Origin: Amblyornis subalaris
Lineage: Eukaryota > Chordata > Aves > Passeriformes > Ptilonorhynchidae
DNA length: 64,000 nucleotides
Assembly (NCBI GenBank): GCA_018881555.1
Contig: JACAXG010000055.1
Location: forward strand, 2,936,978 to 3,000,977
Reading direction: 5' to 3'
Shown: positions 1 through 35,885 of the stretch, piece after piece
Layout: each line of letters opens with the position of its first letter
Position numbering within the stretch: position 1 is the stretch's first letter
Position numbers and translations under genes: made by a program
Notes under the pieces: generated by a model
What the model was told of the DNA's origin: nothing
Database searches by the model: none
What the model saw: only the letters and a program-made list of their open reading frames with translations

Positions 1-1351
1 TTAAAATTCAGGGCATGGAATTTGTTATATATACATTCTATATTTAATAAGATGTTTGGGTTTTAGTAGCTTTTTATAATGAAACTTTTAGATTTTTTTA
101 AATTAAAGAATATCTTTGAATAAAACAGAATGCAAATACAAAAGCTCACTGAAGTGAGAATCATTGTTTCTCTGACTTAGCAAAGCAGTTAAGGATGCTT
201 TGTTTACACACTGAAAAGTCCCTGTTTTTAAATATTGGCTTCGTATATAGATAATTTTACATAATAAAATAATATGTACATATTATGTATGTATTTAATC
301 TTTATGTGCAGCATTAAGCAGCTAGTGTAATCCTTCTCTGGGAAACATAGTCTGTGCTGAATCTTCTGGGAAATCTGCCAATTTTGGTTGGCCAAAGGTA
401 GCCGTGTGGTAGAAGATTTGTGGGCCTGTGGGGTTTTTTTGGATCCTAGTTTATAACACCTATTATTAATTCATTCTTGGCATTTTTATGGTACCATTCA
501 CTAGCATGTCTAGACAGCTACAGATAATACAAGAGAGACAAGTAACAGTCCTCAGGAGGGAATTCTACCAATATGATGTATGGCTGCATGGAGGGATGGC
601 AAAAGGGGGCTTGAGGGAGGTACAGTGGAAAGTTTCCCNTGGTCAAGTTTTATTCATCTTTCAACATTCATAGAATAGGAATTGTTTTCTTTTTTTTTCC
701 TCCGTCTTTGCTAGCAAATGCTACTTCAAAATCATTTAGCAGTTGCAACACAGACTGACTGTGTTCTGTTAAAGTTGGGGTGTTTTTATTACTGGACATA
801 AGTGACTGGATTGAAAATGTCAGTCAAATTCTTTTTTGCTGTCATAAGAGTATGCAGAGTAACTTTATTTGAGTTCTATTCTGTATAACTAAATGTATGA
901 ACAAAGCTGAATTTGTCCTGCCTTCCTTAAAGTGACTAAAATGCACTTTATTTTGCAGGTTATTTGAACTGACAGTGTTAATGCAGTAGTTACTGCCTTG
1001 CACATTGTGGCAATGCAGTAGAATCTTAATTGCCAGTAATGACTGGGATTGAGGATAAGCATTACTGATCTCTTCAAACTAGTGAGAAAATGACTCAGAA
1101 TAACTACGGCAGGTGTTTGGTGATCTGCAAAGAAGTCTGCTGTGTTTAGATATGTGTTCTCGTGGTATCCTTCTGAGGGGTGGGAATAGGTACAGCTTTC
1201 TCATGGTTAAGTTTCTGTTATGTGAATTGAATTAAGTGAATTCAGAATTCTTCAGTGAATTCTGCTAACAAACAGCTTCTTAGGAAAGGACTTTATGTGA
1301 TGTGGGATTTTTATTTTCATTACAAATGTAACGCATGTTTCTTCCTATCAG
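1..1351 (+). other. PUS7: PUS7 intron, 3' part
   Basis: AT-rich intronic sequence leading to the 1352 acceptor. There are no further PUS7 exons and I recognise no repeat. The preceding exon, expected to end in the codons before RYSDF, is outside the window. Confidence 0.75.
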
Positions 1352-17622
<16,271 letters not shown>

Positions 17623-18205
17623 ATGAACTGCAAGATTACTTAATTTTAACAAACATAAAGTGTTTTCTTATTTACATGTTCTGTACAAATCTTTAAAGAT
17701 TGATAGTAAGAGATTTGTATTTTTTAAAGTTTTTTTTAGTGCTAGCATAAAAGTAGTCATTTGCAAGATGGTGGCTGTAATATAATGTAGGCCTTAGTGA
17801 CTGGTGCTTTTTACTGAATGAGTAAGTTGCTTGAGCTGTAACATGGGTGCATCTTTAGAAATAGGCTTATAATGGCATCAGACCTGGAAGAATGTTTAAC
17901 TTGCTTTGTTTTGGCAAGCACTGAATGTTTCACAAGTTCAGCACACCTTGAAATGCAGTGAATTACAGCTGAGAAAAATGAATTACAACAAAATTAAAAT
18001 GCTGATGAACATGTGTATTGCAGGAGTTTTACTGGTACCATTTACACTGAGGGGATAGATGGTTCTGTTAGCAAGGCTTTTGTGTGCTGTAAAGCTCTTT
18101 TAAATAGTTCGACTTTTCATTGAGAAAATACTTGTATTTTCCAGCTAATTACCTGTACCAAAGAACAGGTCTTAAAAATAAATCAACCTCAAACTCTTGA
18201 GCGTG
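17623..18205 (+). other. PUS7: PUS7 3' UTR
   Basis: About 580 nt of AT-rich non-coding sequence from the stop codon to just beyond the poly(A) signal. The exact cleavage point is inferred. Confidence 0.75.
18177..18182 (+). terminator. PUS7: PUS7 poly(A) signal
   Basis: A canonical AATAAA hexamer, followed within 20-40 nt by a GT/T-rich stretch (gcgtgtgtc, then tgtttctttt) typical of a downstream element. Confidence 0.8.
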
Positions 18206-18349
18206 TGTCAATAACTGTTTCTTTTGCGCCTGTCCCTTGCTAATGCCTCGTGGGCAATGAATCGGGCTTCCGGTTAGGAAAAAAAAACAACACTGTGGAG
18301 TTGTTCTAAAAAGACATTGCATTTCACCCTAAGGTCAGGCCTCCGTTGC

Positions 18350-18890
18350 TAAAACCGTGTCGTACAGGCGCCGGCCCCCGCGGCTGCAGGCCGAGGGGAC
18401 GGGGAGGCCCGAAGGTCCCTGGGCACGGGCAGTGTCCCGAGCAGCGCGCGTCGGGAAAGGCTCCCGAGGCGGCGGGAGGCGGCTTTCCCGGCGCGAGGCG
18501 AGCCCGGCCCGCTGGAGCGGAGGCGCGCCTGCGCCCCGCGCTCCCTCACCCGCGGCGCCGCTGACGCGGCGGGGCCGGTGCTGCGGCCGCGGGGAGCGCG
18601 CTGAGGGCTCCGGGCGGCGGCACCCGCTGCTCTCCCGTCCCCGCGGCACCTCTGGCCCTCCCGTCCCTCCGGCCCCGCGGCACCAGCCTGCGAGGGGAAG
18701 CGGCGCCTCGTCGGCCGGCGCCCGTGGCGGGGAAGGAAGGGCTCGCCGAGCTGCCGCCGGGCTGAGGGGCTGCCCGGGCCGTGGTCGGCGAGGCCTTGCA
18801 CGCAGCCTCCAGGAGCCCGCAACTCCTTCAGCCGGCCCTTGGAAGGGCGCGGCCCTCTGGCCGAGGTGGGTGCTGAGCCGCGGGGCTACA
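18350..18890 (+). promoter_or_regulatory. RINT1: CpG-island promoter of RINT1
   Basis: A very GC- and CpG-rich block with many CGCG and GGCGG motifs, standing out sharply from AT-rich flanks. It sits between the PUS7 poly(A) signal and the first RINT1 coding exon. No TATA box was seen. It fits a housekeeping CpG promoter. The transcription start cannot be placed from sequence. Confidence 0.85.
18560..18865 (+). other. RINT1: Probable non-coding RINT1 exon 1 (5' UTR)
   Basis: A good donor (GAG then gtgggt) at 18866 ends a possible first exon in the CpG island. The frame that would join to the exon at 19949 has a stop near 18763 and no ATG after it. The exon is therefore read here as 5' UTR. 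The upstream limit is arbitrary. Confidence 0.45.
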
Positions 18891-19948
18891 CAGGGAGGTG
18901 GTGGAAGGGATGCGCTCGCAGTCCTATTCCTCTCTCCTGAATCCCAATCCTTTCCTCTAAGTGTGAAAAGAGCACCACTTGGTTAGGTCTTTTCTGCCGT
19001 ATTATGTTTACATTGCTGCAAACAGGCGGTTTACTACTCTGTTTATTAATTTCTTTCTCTGCAGCACGCTTGGTCACTACGTTTGTTCTTCCTGGTGCGC
19101 TCTATTGCCCCTCCCACTCTGTCTCATCAGCTACACANCTGTCTCACACTCCTGCTGTCAGTTTAATAGGGGTTTTAGCTTAATTAAAGCTTGTTGCAGA
19201 TAAGGTGCAAGTGTATAGATTTTTATTTTTAAATGCTGTTTTGAAAGTGATAGGAAGAAGTTGAGCACTGAACTAGCCAAACACTTGTCATTCATTGTTG
19301 CCTTTTTTGTTTCGCTGTACGTGATCATCCTCTCAGTGTCAGGTTTTCTCTGGATGCTCCCAAATGTGTGGATCAGAAAGTGTCTTTTATATTATACTGT
19401 GTGGGTTTTTTTAGTGAATATTTCACTGATGCTTTTACTTTCCAAATCATTGTAAGGCCCACACGGATACTTTGCTAGTAACACATCAGTCATCAGCTGA
19501 TATCTCTGAAACATCCTGAACTGTGTGAAAAGGTAAAGTGGTGGAACATTACCTTCCTCTGTATTTTACAAAAATATTATTCTGCTGGTTTTCATTAAGT
19601 TTTTTGTAATATATGTAACTACATATATATTGAACTATTTTAAATAAAATTCGTGCTTTTGGGGAAGGAAGAAATTAGCAGGTGTATTTCTTTTTAGTAG
19701 TTAATGTATAATAAATCATCAGTTGGATGTGTAAGCAAGATTTTATCAGATCTCAGGTAAGACTTAAGCCAGCAAATTGCCTCATTTAAAGCAAATTGCC
19801 TCATTCATTATTTCATGAATGTTGCATTTAAGTCTCAGTTTAAATTGAACTGCCTGGCTGTTCATGGAGCTTTGTTCCTCAATAGATCAATATTTGTTTG
19901 TGCTGTCTTACTGGTGGCTAATTAGAAATCATGTACTTAGTATTGCAG
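18866..19948 (+). other. RINT1: RINT1 first intron
   Basis: AT-rich sequence with no recognised element, ending at acceptor attgcag before the first coding exon. An isolated ATG at 18909 leads only to a short frame with no donor. Confidence 0.5.
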
Positions 19949-19959
19949 AGAAAGAAACC

Positions 19960-29667
<9,708 letters not shown>

Positions 29668-30115
29668 ACACTTCTTCAGAAATGGTTAATAACTTGGTCT
29701 AGATCACTTATTCCAAGCAAAAGCGAAGCAAATATCTTGTAATATACTTATGTCTTTCATTTCTGTATGCTGAGAGATTGTTTTAATCTAATCTTATGCC
29801 TTATTCTGTACAGTTTAAAAAAAAATTCAAAATGCTACTGACTTGGTGTTGAACTGTGCAGATCTTATTTTCCATGGCCACCTTGCCATTGAATTTAGAA
29901 GCTAAAACTGTGTGCATCTCTAATGAACAGTCTGCCTTGTCAGTGTTTGCTGTATCATTCTAAGGAACACAGAGTATTTACAGTGTAAATACATTTTTGT
30001 ACAACATGGGCTACTGTTCCCTATGAACTGGTCAGCCTTCAGTTAAACACAGATGTTTTACATCTCCAAATCCCAGGTAATGGATGTACTGTATTAAAAT
30101 GTATATAATCAGAAG
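29668..30115 (+). other. RINT1: RINT1 3' UTR (probable extent)
   Basis: Non-coding sequence after the stop, to about 20 nt past the best poly(A) hexamer. The end point is inferred. Confidence 0.6.
30093..30098 (+). terminator. RINT1: Candidate RINT1 poly(A) signal (ATTAAA)
   Basis: An ATTAAA variant hexamer 425 nt after the stop, upstream of the EFCAB10 3' end on the other strand. The downstream GT content is modest. Confidence 0.45.
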
Positions 30116-30349
30116 GCAGAAGGAAGGAATAGGTCGGTTTTCTTCATTCATACAGATTAAGATTTTTTTTTCTGTACGAGAGTATCTCCTAATTTTTTTA
30201 TGTTTCTCCTTAAAATTTGCATAGTGTGTGCTAAGTTTGAAAATAGCACTTGGAAGTGCTACCTACCTTTACCTGTGGACATTTATCATAACTTGTTGAA
30301 ATTGTTTTTTCCTTAAAAAAACTCCAAAAACCAAAACACAGCACAAGCC

Positions 30350-30711
30350 CAAAAACCAACTTAATTTATTCAGTGGTAATGAGCCAACAGGTAACAATCC
30401 TTTACTGTAAACTATAACCTGAAGGAGGAAACTCCAAAATACTGCTTTAGTTGCATACGAAATNTCTACTTTTTTTTTTAACCATCTCATTGTATTAAGA
30501 ACAGCAATTCTTAAACGATACTGCCCCGAGTGCCTGGTAGACATGAACACGTTCTTGTCATTTGTCCTTTTCAGCTGATTGCTCCTCTGAAGAGGGGGGA
30601 AGATGAGAAAAAGAGAGTACTCCTTAAAATCTGCTATTCACAGCTCACACACCAGAAAAAAAATTGGGGAAGATACCTATTTTTAATATATATAGCAGAC
30701 TACTGCTCAAA
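30350..30711 (-). other. EFCAB10: EFCAB10 3' UTR
   Basis: About 360 nt from the TAG to just past a minus-strand AATAAA. It contains one N (30464). Confidence 0.65.
30365..30370 (-). terminator. EFCAB10: EFCAB10 poly(A) signal
   Basis: AATAAA on the minus strand. It is followed by a strongly GT-rich downstream element (ggtttttgggcttgtgctgt), the pattern of an efficient cleavage site. Confidence 0.72.
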
Positions 30712-30748
30712 CTAATACCCAGACCAGCTCTCCAGCATCTTTTTCTTC
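30712..30748 (-). CDS. EFCAB10: EFCAB10 terminal coding exon (37 nt)
   Basis: After acceptor tttgtcttag, 37 nt complete Val and encode KKKMLESWSGY, then TAG. This parallels the human ending of the type V-N-K-R-M-K-E-I-W-S as I recall it, which supports the small exon. Confidence 0.85.
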
Positions 30749-32032
30749 CTAAGACAAAAAAAGAAAATCTCTAGTTAGATAACGAGGATAATTAGTTCAT
30801 TACCTTCCAGTGATTGCAACAGTTACTGAAAAATTGCCCCTAGAACCATACCTTGACTATGAGAAATTATTAGAACTCTGAACTTATTTCATGTCCAGTT
30901 GTGGTACCACCCCTGGCACAGAAGAAAATAGGGCCTCACTGTTGCACATTTCTAGATCAGTATTTTAACCCCTGGGCTGCCTGATGACCTTTGCTCTGAC
31001 CTGAGGGGGAGGTAATATGAGAGGTCTCCTGTGAGAGGATTCTGAAACTGAGGTGATGGAGTGAATGGAGTTTGGTTCAGCTTATGGCACGGCAAGAAGG
31101 TCAGGCACTAACTGGCCTTTTTTAATCTTGCAATGCAAAGTGACACAGTTAAGCTTAGACCAGCAAGTCCTTTAATTATGTAGCTTTGTAAATATAAAAT
31201 AAATATCAGTAAAATATCTTCTGTGCATGTCCACCCCACAAAAAAACCCCAACCCATGCTTTCAATTAAACTTACACTCCTTCCTTGAATACATCCAGTG
31301 TGATATTCACATCATCTTCTAGCTCCAAATCCTCAGTGCTCAGTCCCAAAGTTTTAAGAGCTGTTCAAAAGTTAAGAAAAGAGTTTCTTATACAAGTCTT
31401 TGAAAAGACGAATTTAACATCTTAAAGGGGCCTAGGTCTAAAAAAAGGTAAACATGTATAGCTTAACAACATGTAACTTAAATGAAGGAAACTTAACCAC
31501 ATGTAACTTTTTTAACTTTCCGGGTTCCAGGTTGTGTATGGGCAGGTGTGCGGATAATTCTCAAGTATACAGATGCGTAACTTTCAGACTTTTAACAATT
31601 CAGTGCAAACAAGCAGTTTGGTGTGACGCGGGGTGCGGGTGGACGCACCTTCCCTGTACTGCGCCGGCCTGATGTGGCCCTGGCCTAGGACGTCCAGCAG
31701 GCTGAACATGGCGTCCACGTTGTCCTCGTCCATGAGGAACGGGTACTCGCCCTCGGCTCGCCTCCCAGCCTTCACCCTCTCCAGCACCTCGATCAGGAAC
31801 TCGCGTGGCCTTTCTGCAACGAGGTCAGATTGCCCGCGGGCACCGGGCTCTCAGCCGGGGAGCGAAGGCCGCGCGGCCCCTGCCCCGCCGCCGCTCCCTG
31901 CCCACTCTCGGCGGGGCCGGGCCTGTGCGCACCGGGGCGGTGGAAGAGCAGCAGCGCTCCGAGGCGGTGCAGCAGCTCGGGCAGCCGGTGCCGCCGCAGG
32001 TACTCGCGGCTTTGCTGCTCGCCCGCCGCCAT
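30712..32032 (-). CDS. EFCAB10: EFCAB10, EF-hand domain-containing 10 (4 coding exons)
   Basis: Minus-strand exons 31933-32032, 31649-31813, 31276-31360 and 30712-30748 total 387 nt, giving 128 aa plus stop. Residues 5-45 (EYLRRHRLPELLHRLGALLL then FHRPERPREFLIEVLERV) resemble the RII-alpha/DPY-30 dimerisation-docking fold found in many ciliary proteins. Residues 60-95 form an EF-hand-like unit (MFSLLDVLGQGHIRPAQYRE). Its loop D-V-L-G-Q-G-H-I-R-P-A-Q has Asp only at position 1 and Gln at 12, so calcium binding is unlikely. A ciliary or sperm role is inferred from the family. The ATG has a good Kozak context (G at -3 and +4). The gene is convergent with RINT1, and its position next to RINT1 and ATXN7L1 matches human. 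Confidence 0.93.
31276..31360 (-). CDS. EFCAB10: EFCAB10 coding exon 3
   Basis: Encodes LKTLGLSTEDLELEDDVNIT then LDVFKEG and two bases of a Val codon. Acceptor ttgaacag. The consensus donor gtaagt begins right after GT, so the TAA that appears in the unspliced frame is intronic. Confidence 0.9.
31649..31813 (-). CDS. EFCAB10: EFCAB10 coding exon 2
   Basis: Encodes RPREFLIEVLERVKAGRRAE through EDNVDAMFSLLDVLGQGHIR and PAQYRE. Acceptor gttgcag, donor gtgcgt. Confidence 0.92.
31933..32032 (-). CDS. EFCAB10: EFCAB10 coding exon 1
   Basis: ATG at 32030-32032 on the minus strand. Encodes MAAGEQQSREYLRRHRLPEL then LHRLGALLLFHRP, the docking-domain half. Donor gtgcgc. It lies inside a CpG island. 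Confidence 0.92.
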
Positions 32033-32337
32033 CCCGCGGTGCCGGGGACAGCGTGAGGCGGCACCGGGACCCGCGGGAGCTGTGCGGGCACGGGGCGGGG
32101 GGAGGACGAGCGGAGGAGCCCTCAGACAGCCGGGACGCTCCCTTAGGCCGCTCCGGCCGCGGGACGCTGCGCTGAGGCGGGCGGGAAGGGGGAAGGAAAA
32201 ACTGACTTTCCTGGAAGTCGTCACGTTAGCAGCGGAACAGACACTCCTCGCTCCCGGCCCAGCCGCGGCTCTGCGTTGGTTCGTGGGGAAAGCAAATTAC
32301 ACGCGGTAGTAATTACACACGTACGCAGGTGTTGAGG

Positions 32338-32685
32338 GCCTGTTAATATGGAGAAGACTGAGAGGGGATCTCATTAATGCCTATAAATATCTCAAAGGTG
32401 GGGGTCAAGAGGCTGGTGCCAGCGACAGGACGAGGAACAATGACCATAAAACAAAACACAAGAAGTTTCACCTCAACATGAGGAGAAAGAACTTCTTTAC
32501 GTTGAGGTCGGCAGAGCACTGGAACAGCTGCCCGGGGAGGTTGTGGAGTTTCCCTCTCTGGAGACATCCCAAACCCACCTGGACGGGTTCCTGTTTAACC
32601 TGCTCCAGGTGACGCTGCCTTGGCAGGGGTTTGAACAGGATGATCTCCAGGGGTCCCTCCCAACCCTAAGGATTCTGCGATTCCG
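32338..32685 (+). mobile_element. CR1 LINE 3' end
   Basis: Plus-strand frames read RLRGDLIxAYxYLKGG-like, then RRKNFFTLRSAEHWN near 32480-32525, the CR1 ORF2 C-terminus. The CR1 3' UTR follows and ends in the tail gattctgcgattccg at 32671-32685. It is 5'-truncated as is typical for CR1 and relatively well preserved. It lies just upstream of the EFCAB10 CpG island. Confidence 0.88.
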
Positions 32686-34804
32686 TGTTCTCACCTCCTT
32701 CCACCGGAGGTACCACCTTCTTCACCTCTTGCTGTTCCCCAGGCACAGCCCCGGTTCATCCCTGCGGTGTGAGGGGATGCCAGGATGTGCCCCGTGCTCC
32801 ACACCCGTACAAGGTGCAAAACAACTGGCCAGCAAATGAGAGTAAGAGACTTTACATTTTAAAATCACTATTGACGCTTGCAGCGTAGCCTGTGCAAACA
32901 GAGAAGAGACATCAAAGAAGCTTTTGACTGTACTACCCACTGTGAGTACGAGAAACATAACAAGTTGTGTCCCACTCAAAAAAATTCAAGGAAATCTACA
33001 AGATATAACTGCCATCAAATAAAATCAGACAATGATAAATGAGCGTATAGTAAAGAAGAATAGTATTCCTGTGAAAAGTCTAACACTAAATATATTTAAC
33101 TATTTCCCAAAACTAAAATATCACAAGACATTTTTTTCTCAGGTAAACTGGGAGAAAGGCAGCAAGCAAAACTGCAGAGATTGTACAGCCATGGTCTGTC
33201 TGTAGTATTTTAAACTGATTATGCTACCTGCTTCGAGTCCTAAGTTAGGGCTAGAGGAATTGTAGGTTTCTAACAGTTGCCTCCTATGACAGTTGCCAGG
33301 CAGTGATGGAAACCTTTTCCTAAGTAAAACATTCCATAGTTACTGAATCCATTCCTGCATTTGTCTTTCTATGCCTTTCTGTAGAGTTTGCAAAGAATTA
33401 GCAAAAATTTTTCCTAAAAAAGAGTGGTAGGAGAAAGTATGGATTGAAATGTGGAGGAGTACAAACCAGAGAAAGAGCTGGTCAGCAGAGGAGAAATAAG
33501 GACATGGAAAACACATTCTTGAAAATGAGAACCCTAAGGATAGGAAGATTGACAGGAGAAGAAAGAGCAAATGAAATACTGGTAGGTAGGTCGGTCGGTC
33601 GGTGATTGGGAGAAGGAAAATAGCATTTGGCAAAGGATGTTTCTCCTTTAGTGATCAACAAAGATAACCAGTATGAAATACAAATGTTGAAGGCTGAAAT
33701 TTTGAGAATAAGCACAGGAATTACAGATTTAAGTATGTTTCCCTGAGGAATGGTTCAAAAAAATCACTAAGCACAGCAACCCCCTATTTGATTTACAATT
33801 AGAAATGTATTTTTTTAGATTCTATTTCACTACTAAGGAAGCACAATTTATTTACTTGAAAAAATGTTCTGATAATGAATCATGGATTTATTATTTATGT
33901 AATAAATTATTATCTTCAGTTCATATCATGATAGTACCAGCTATCTATATGAATCCTAAAAGTATGATAGTTCAGGATAATTTGTAAGAAGCTCACATGG
34001 ACTGTTGTAGGAGAAATTAACTTCTGGTGACTGAGAAAAACAGGATTTGACAAACATCTGAAAGTATTCTGATTCCATTCTAGAGATGCTGCTAAATGAG
34101 TTTTAATAAAGAGCTAAAGGACCAAATTATTTTCATGTGTTTAAAGTGTCCTGGTTATATTAACTGGATTTGTTTAAAAGGCTTAATACCTGTTGTGACA
34201 GAAGCTGAGCCTTCTACAGAATATCATTAGTAATTTAAGCCTTTTATCTAATTTAATAGGACTAAATAGACTACCAGGAGTCTTTGAGGACTGTAATGAA
34301 GAGAAACAGGGACTGCAGGTCAGATATGCAGCTGGTTGCGGAACAAGCATTTGTCTTGCAGGGGAAAACAGGCAGATGGACATGTTCTTCCAAATGGTGT
34401 CAGAAGACTGAATTCTAGGGCTGTGGGAAAAGACAGGAGCAATATGGGCTGGGAAAGATCCCTAGGTGTGCCACAGGCTTCCTGTGCACTCAGCTGCTGA
34501 GAGCAGCTCCTTTGGGGCTTTACCTGCCTCTGCTCCTCCTCAGCACCGACACTGGAGGTACTCTGTGCTAGGGAGCAAAGGGTGAGCTGTGGGGATTGGG
34601 TCCTGCCCTTGCTGTAGCTGCTTTCAAAGAGCTCCACTGCACCTTTCCTCTGTGTGTCCCCAAGGACTTCCAAGATACAGGTGAGTTCTTCACCAGGGGA
34701 TTTTATACTATACATTTATAGAGGAAAGTGCTTAACTGCAAAAATATTGAGCTCCTGAGTATTATCTCAACAGCTAGAACCATTTTTTTGTTTATTTTTA
34801 CTGT
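32686..34804. other. Intergenic sequence
   Basis: Mostly AT-rich sequence between EFCAB10 and the next CR1 fragment. A short GGTA/GGTC tetranucleotide run lies at 33580-33603. I see no gene. Confidence 0.55.
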
Positions 34805-35000
34805 ATAGAACAGCAGAATAATTTAAGTTGAAATGGTTCTCTGGAGATCATGTGGTCAACTCCCTTTCTTCCTCAAACTGGGCTGATTTCAAAGTTCAGC
34901 TCAGGTTGCTCATAGCCTTGTCCAGTCAAGATTTTAGTATCTCTCCAGGATGGAGATTCCACAATATCATTTGGTCCATGTTCCAGTGCTCAAGTACATG
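34805..35000 (-). mobile_element. CR1 LINE 3'-terminal fragment (antisense)
   Basis: The plus strand reads like the antisense CR1 3' end: ggttctctggagatcatgtg, ccttgtccagtcaagatttt, ctccaggatggagattccac and ttccagtgctcaag all match the common avian pattern with substitutions. It is degraded. It may belong to the same insertion as the fragment at 35125-35885. Confidence 0.75.
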
Positions 35001-35124
35001 GTAATGGTATCAGCCTGCATCCTTGAATAAGGCCCAGCTTTTACCATAGGCTTCTATAGATGGAGGATTAGCAGTCCTTCATGCAGACTTCCTGTGTCTG
35101 TGCCCAAAGCTCTGAGCACAGACC

Positions 35125-35885
35125 TCTCCAGTTAAAACCTGAAGCAAAGGCAGCGCTGAGTGTACCTCAGTCATTTCCCTGTCCTCTGTCACCAGGTTAT
35201 CTCCCCTACGTAGTGGGGCCCACATTTTACTTACTTTTATTTCCATGTTAATGTACTGAAAGTGTCCTTCACATCCCTCACTAATTCTAACTCCAGCTGA
35301 GTTTTCGCTTTCCTAGTTCTGCTTCAGCATGCCTAGGCAGTGCTTCTGTATTCCTCTAGGGTAGCCCACCCCTGCTTCCACAGTCTGTGTACTTGCCTTT
35401 TGCCTCTGACTTAGTCAGGAGGTCCCCATTCGGGCATGCCGGCCTTCTCCCACGACTGCTCAACTTCCTCCAATTGGGATGGACTGCTCTGTGCTTCAGC
35501 TACCTCTCCTGGGCCCTTCAGGGCAGTCTCCTGTGGGATTCTGCCCATAAAATGTCTGCAGGAGACAAAGTCTGCTTTTGTAAATTCAAGGGTTGCAATT
35601 CAACTGTTTATCTGCCTCACTTCCCTCAGAATCTTAAGCTTTGCTATCTCGTAGTTGCTGCTGCCAAGGCTGCCACCAGTGTCAGTGCTCCCAGCAGCCC
35701 TTCCTCATGTGTGAGCAGCATGGCTAGCATAGCCTCGCTTGGCTTGTTGAGCCCTTCTGTTAAGAAATTGTCCTTGATGTTCTACAGAAGTAGCTGGATC
35801 ACTTGTGCCTGGATGACTTGTGCCATCCCAGTCCCCTGCACAAGACATAAGAACAAGAGTCTGCAGTCACCAGGCTAAGCTGCAA
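35125..35885 (-). mobile_element. CR1 LINE internal fragment (endonuclease region, antisense)
   Basis: Plus-strand phrases match antisense avian CR1 upstream of the reverse transcriptase, for example the run near 35150-35210 (gtacctcagtcatttccctg), aaattcaagggttgcaattc at 35581, and the segment near 35760-35800. A 163-codon plus-strand open frame here is antisense to the element and not a gene. The boundaries are approximate. Confidence 0.68.

Larger units (their letters stand above)
31640..32310 (-). promoter_or_regulatory. EFCAB10: CpG-island promoter of EFCAB10
   Basis: A GC- and CpG-rich block covering exons 1-2 and about 280 bp upstream of the ATG, with several GGGCGG/CCGCCC boxes. No TATA box was seen. 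A CR1 3' end starts about 30 bp beyond it. Confidence 0.75.

Noticed and set aside
18349..18986. Long open frames on both strands of the CpG island (157 and 209 codons)
   Set aside because: High GC removes stop codons, the frames lack ATG starts or known domains, and the block fits the RINT1 promoter and 5' UTR.
31633..32309. Plus-strand frames of 180 and 159 codons across the EFCAB10 island
   Set aside because: They are antisense to EFCAB10 exons and the CpG island. The minus-strand model is supported by splice sites and homology.
35387..35878. 163-codon plus-strand open frame
   Set aside because: It is antisense to a degraded CR1 fragment and has no protein similarity that I recognise.
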